Assembly (NCBI GenBank): GCA_022615465.1
Contig: JAKEGR010000310.1
Coordinates: 1 to 7,205 of the forward strand
Source: Planctomycetota bacterium
Lineage (GTDB): Bacteria; Planctomycetota; Planctomycetia; Pirellulales; Lacipirellulaceae
Direction of reading: 5' to 3'
Length of the DNA stretch: 7,205 nucleotides
Shown: piece after piece, positions 6,170-7,205 of the stretch
Layout of the letters: the number at the start of each line of letters is the position of its first letter
How positions within the stretch are numbered: position 1 is the first letter of the stretch
The notes under the pieces: model-generated
Told to the model about the DNA's origin: nothing
Databases searched by the model: none
Seen by the model: only the letters and a program-made list of their open reading frames with translations
Made by a program: the position numbers and the translations under genes

Positions 6170-6198
6170 TTGGCTAATCGGCCTGCTGCCGCTAAAGT
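6170..6198 (+). promoter_or_regulatory. Candidate promoter of the isomerase-like gene, with overlapping dyad
   Basis: TTGGCT (6170-6175), a 17-nt spacer, then TAAAGT (6193-6198). Spacing is ideal but each box is only partly consensus. A dyad, CTAAAG (6192-6197) and CTTTAG (6206-6211), overlaps the -10 and the expected start, and could be an operator or a hairpin just before the ribosome binding site. Confidence 0.35.
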
Positions 6199-6217
6199 AG
6201 ACACTCTTTAGCACACC

Positions 6218-6223
6218 AAGGAG
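6218..6223 (+). promoter_or_regulatory. Strong ribosome binding site for a GTG start
   Basis: AAGGAG sits 7 nt before GTG at 6231, which settles this as the start despite the rarer codon. Confidence 0.8.
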
Positions 6224-6230
6224 CCTCCGC

Positions 6231-6977
6231 GTGTTCGTTGCCGCTTCCACCGCATGTTTTCCAGACCTGTCGCCGACCGAAGTTCTTGAGTTGCTGAACG
6301 ATCTGCGATTCACAGCGATCGAGTTGCCGATTCGCGAGTCCGGCGGCTGGCCACGGCCGTCCTTGATTCAGGACGACTTCGAACGCTCTGTCCATCTTTG
6401 CCGCGATACACACCGGCTCAACGTCGCCGCGCTGGACATCGAACTGGCTCCCGGTCCCGATTACTACCAGCAGTTCAACGCTTGCTGCAAACTGGCCAAG
6501 GCGGTCAAGGTTGCCTCCCTCGTCGTGCCGGCAGCCGAACTCGGTACACCCTTCAACGAAGAAATCGAACGACTCCGCAAGCTCGTCGAAATCGCCTCGC
6601 TGGAGAGTGCCGTCGTCGGCCTCAAAACTCAAATCGGCACGATGACCCAGGATCCCGATACGGCCGTCGTCCTCTGCAACCAGGTTCCGGGGCTTCGGCT
6701 CACCCTCGATCCAAGCCACTACATCACCGGCCCGCATCAGGGGGGAAACATCGACAAGGTGATGAAGTACGTCCAGCATGTCCACTTGCGCGATTCGACG
6801 AAAGACAAACTGCAAGTCCGCGTCGGCCAGGGCGATATCGACTACGGCAAGCTGATTGGGCAACTCAACCGAGTTGGCTACGATCGCGCACTGTGCGTCC
6901 AGATGACGCCGATGGAAGGCTTCGACCATCGCGCCGAAATGCGCAAACTTCGCCTGCTGCTCGACAGCCTGCTGTAG
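6231..6977 (+). CDS. Sugar phosphate isomerase/epimerase-like TIM-barrel protein
   Basis: A 248-residue, signal-less (cytosolic) protein of the xylose isomerase-like/AP endonuclease 2 superfamily (PF01261). Visible family features are the opening strand FVAASTACFPDLS, TAIELP at 28-33, TLDPSHY at 158-164 (Asp160 and His163, usual metal ligands), HVHLRDS at 183-189, and VGQGDIDYGKLI at 198-209, where family members read G-x-G-x-[IV]-[DP]. Such enzymes use a divalent metal to isomerise or epimerise keto sugars or inositols. Two positions where relatives often have metal-binding glutamates are occupied differently here: the GLKTQIG strand (130-136) and CVQMTP (222-227, Gln224). The activity may therefore be altered or lost. 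It is monocistronic as far as seen. The superfamily call is strong; substrate unknown. Confidence 0.85.
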   Translation: MFVAASTACFPDLSPTEVLELLNDLRFTAIELPIRESGGWPRPSLIQDDFERSVHLCRDTHRLNVAALDIELAPGPDYYQQFNACCKLAKAVKVASLVVPAAELGTPFNEEIERLRKLVEIASLESAVVGLKTQIGTMTQDPDTAVVLCNQVPGLRLTLDPSHYITGPHQGGNIDKVMKYVQHVHLRDSTKDKLQVRVGQGDIDYGKLIGQLNRVGYDRALCVQMTPMEGFDHRAEMRKLRLLLDSLL

Positions 6978-6999
6978 GTCCAGCCTGCCGGGCCGGACC
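6977..6999 (+). terminator. Hairpin overlapping the isomerase-like stop codon
   Basis: GGTCC (6977-6981) pairs with GGACC (6995-6999), and GCC with GGC inside, around a 5-nt loop with one mismatch. It is GC-rich, with no T-run after it, so an intrinsic terminator is only a possibility. Confidence 0.35.
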
Positions 7000-7205
7000 T
7001 GGGTGCCAAGCCGAAGGGGTCCAATGCACGGAACGGCACGGAGGCCATCATCCCGTGCCGGCTCGATTGCAGCGTAAGGACGAATGGATCAGCAGTGGCG
7101 CCCTCGCGAGTCAATCCCTCATTCTTGGCCACCACAATCTCGGAATTTTCTTGTGGTAATTGTGCCAAGACCTGTGCTATGGTGGCGTCTGCTTGGATCG
7201 TTCGG
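7000..7205. other. Intergenic stretch with two inverted repeats, no convincing gene
   Basis: CGGCACGG (7034-7041) and CCGTGCCG (7053-7060) form an 8-bp stem with an 11-nt loop. ACCACAA (7131-7137) and TTGTGGT (7151-7157) form a second dyad, which an outer TTGGC/GCCAA pair (7125-7129, 7164-7168) extends. An extended -10-like TGCTATGGT lies at 7175-7183. An ATG at 7179 is open to the window end but has no ribosome binding site, so it is not called. Confidence 0.5.

Noticed and set aside
6192..6929. A 245-codon minus-strand frame opposite the isomerase-like gene
   Set aside because: The plus-strand frame has an ideal AAGGAG site and PF01261 motifs; the minus-strand frame shows no family features.
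7182..7197. Sigma-54-like promoter (TGGC...TTGG)
   Set aside because: The essential GC at the -12 element is missing (TTGG instead of TTGC).
7179..7205. Start of a new gene at ATG 7179
   Set aside because: Only nine codons are visible, no ribosome binding site precedes it, and the same bases fit a -10 box.

Overview
The window looks like a chromosomal segment from a planctomycete, most likely of the Pirellulales type. The reasons are the GC-rich coding, an OprO/OprP-type porin, exported FliL-like proteins with no flagellar genes nearby, and intergenic spaces filled with palindromic repeats. The taxonomic call is inference from gene style; no rRNA or other marker gene is present.

Layout: (i) 1-1011 holds the C-terminal part of a phosphate-selective-type outer-membrane porin, cut by the window edge. 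(ii) 1158-2871 is a small divergent cluster of three exported FliL-like proteins. Two lie on the minus strand as an operon (2180 to 1158) and one on the plus strand (2377-2871). Two carry lipobox-like signal peptides and one a type I signal. (iii) 2896-3742 is a composite mobile unit: a single-domain Y1 (HUH) transposase of the REP-associated kind, bracketed by 21-bp inverted palindromes and by a 118-bp direct repeat. (iv) 3703-5994 on the minus strand holds sppA (signal peptide peptidase, S49) followed by rlmN (radical-SAM 23S rRNA/tRNA adenine C2-methyltransferase). The stop codon and last 12 codons of rlmN lie inside the right copy of the 118-bp repeat. (v) 6231-6977 is a TIM-barrel sugar phosphate isomerase/epimerase-like protein with an excellent ribosome binding site. 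(vi) 6978-7205 shows no convincing gene but has three inverted repeats.

A second, unrelated repeat family occurs twice: 79-bp imperfect palindromes at 1065-1143 and 6085-6163, about 85% identical. One lies between convergent genes and the other between two divergent promoters.

The genes do not form one pathway. Porin, FliL-like (lipo)proteins and SppA all act in the cell envelope, while RlmN is translation housekeeping. The most unusual content is the FliL-like trio and the repeat/transposase unit that has become part of the rlmN reading frame. No wholly new defence or metabolic system is visible.
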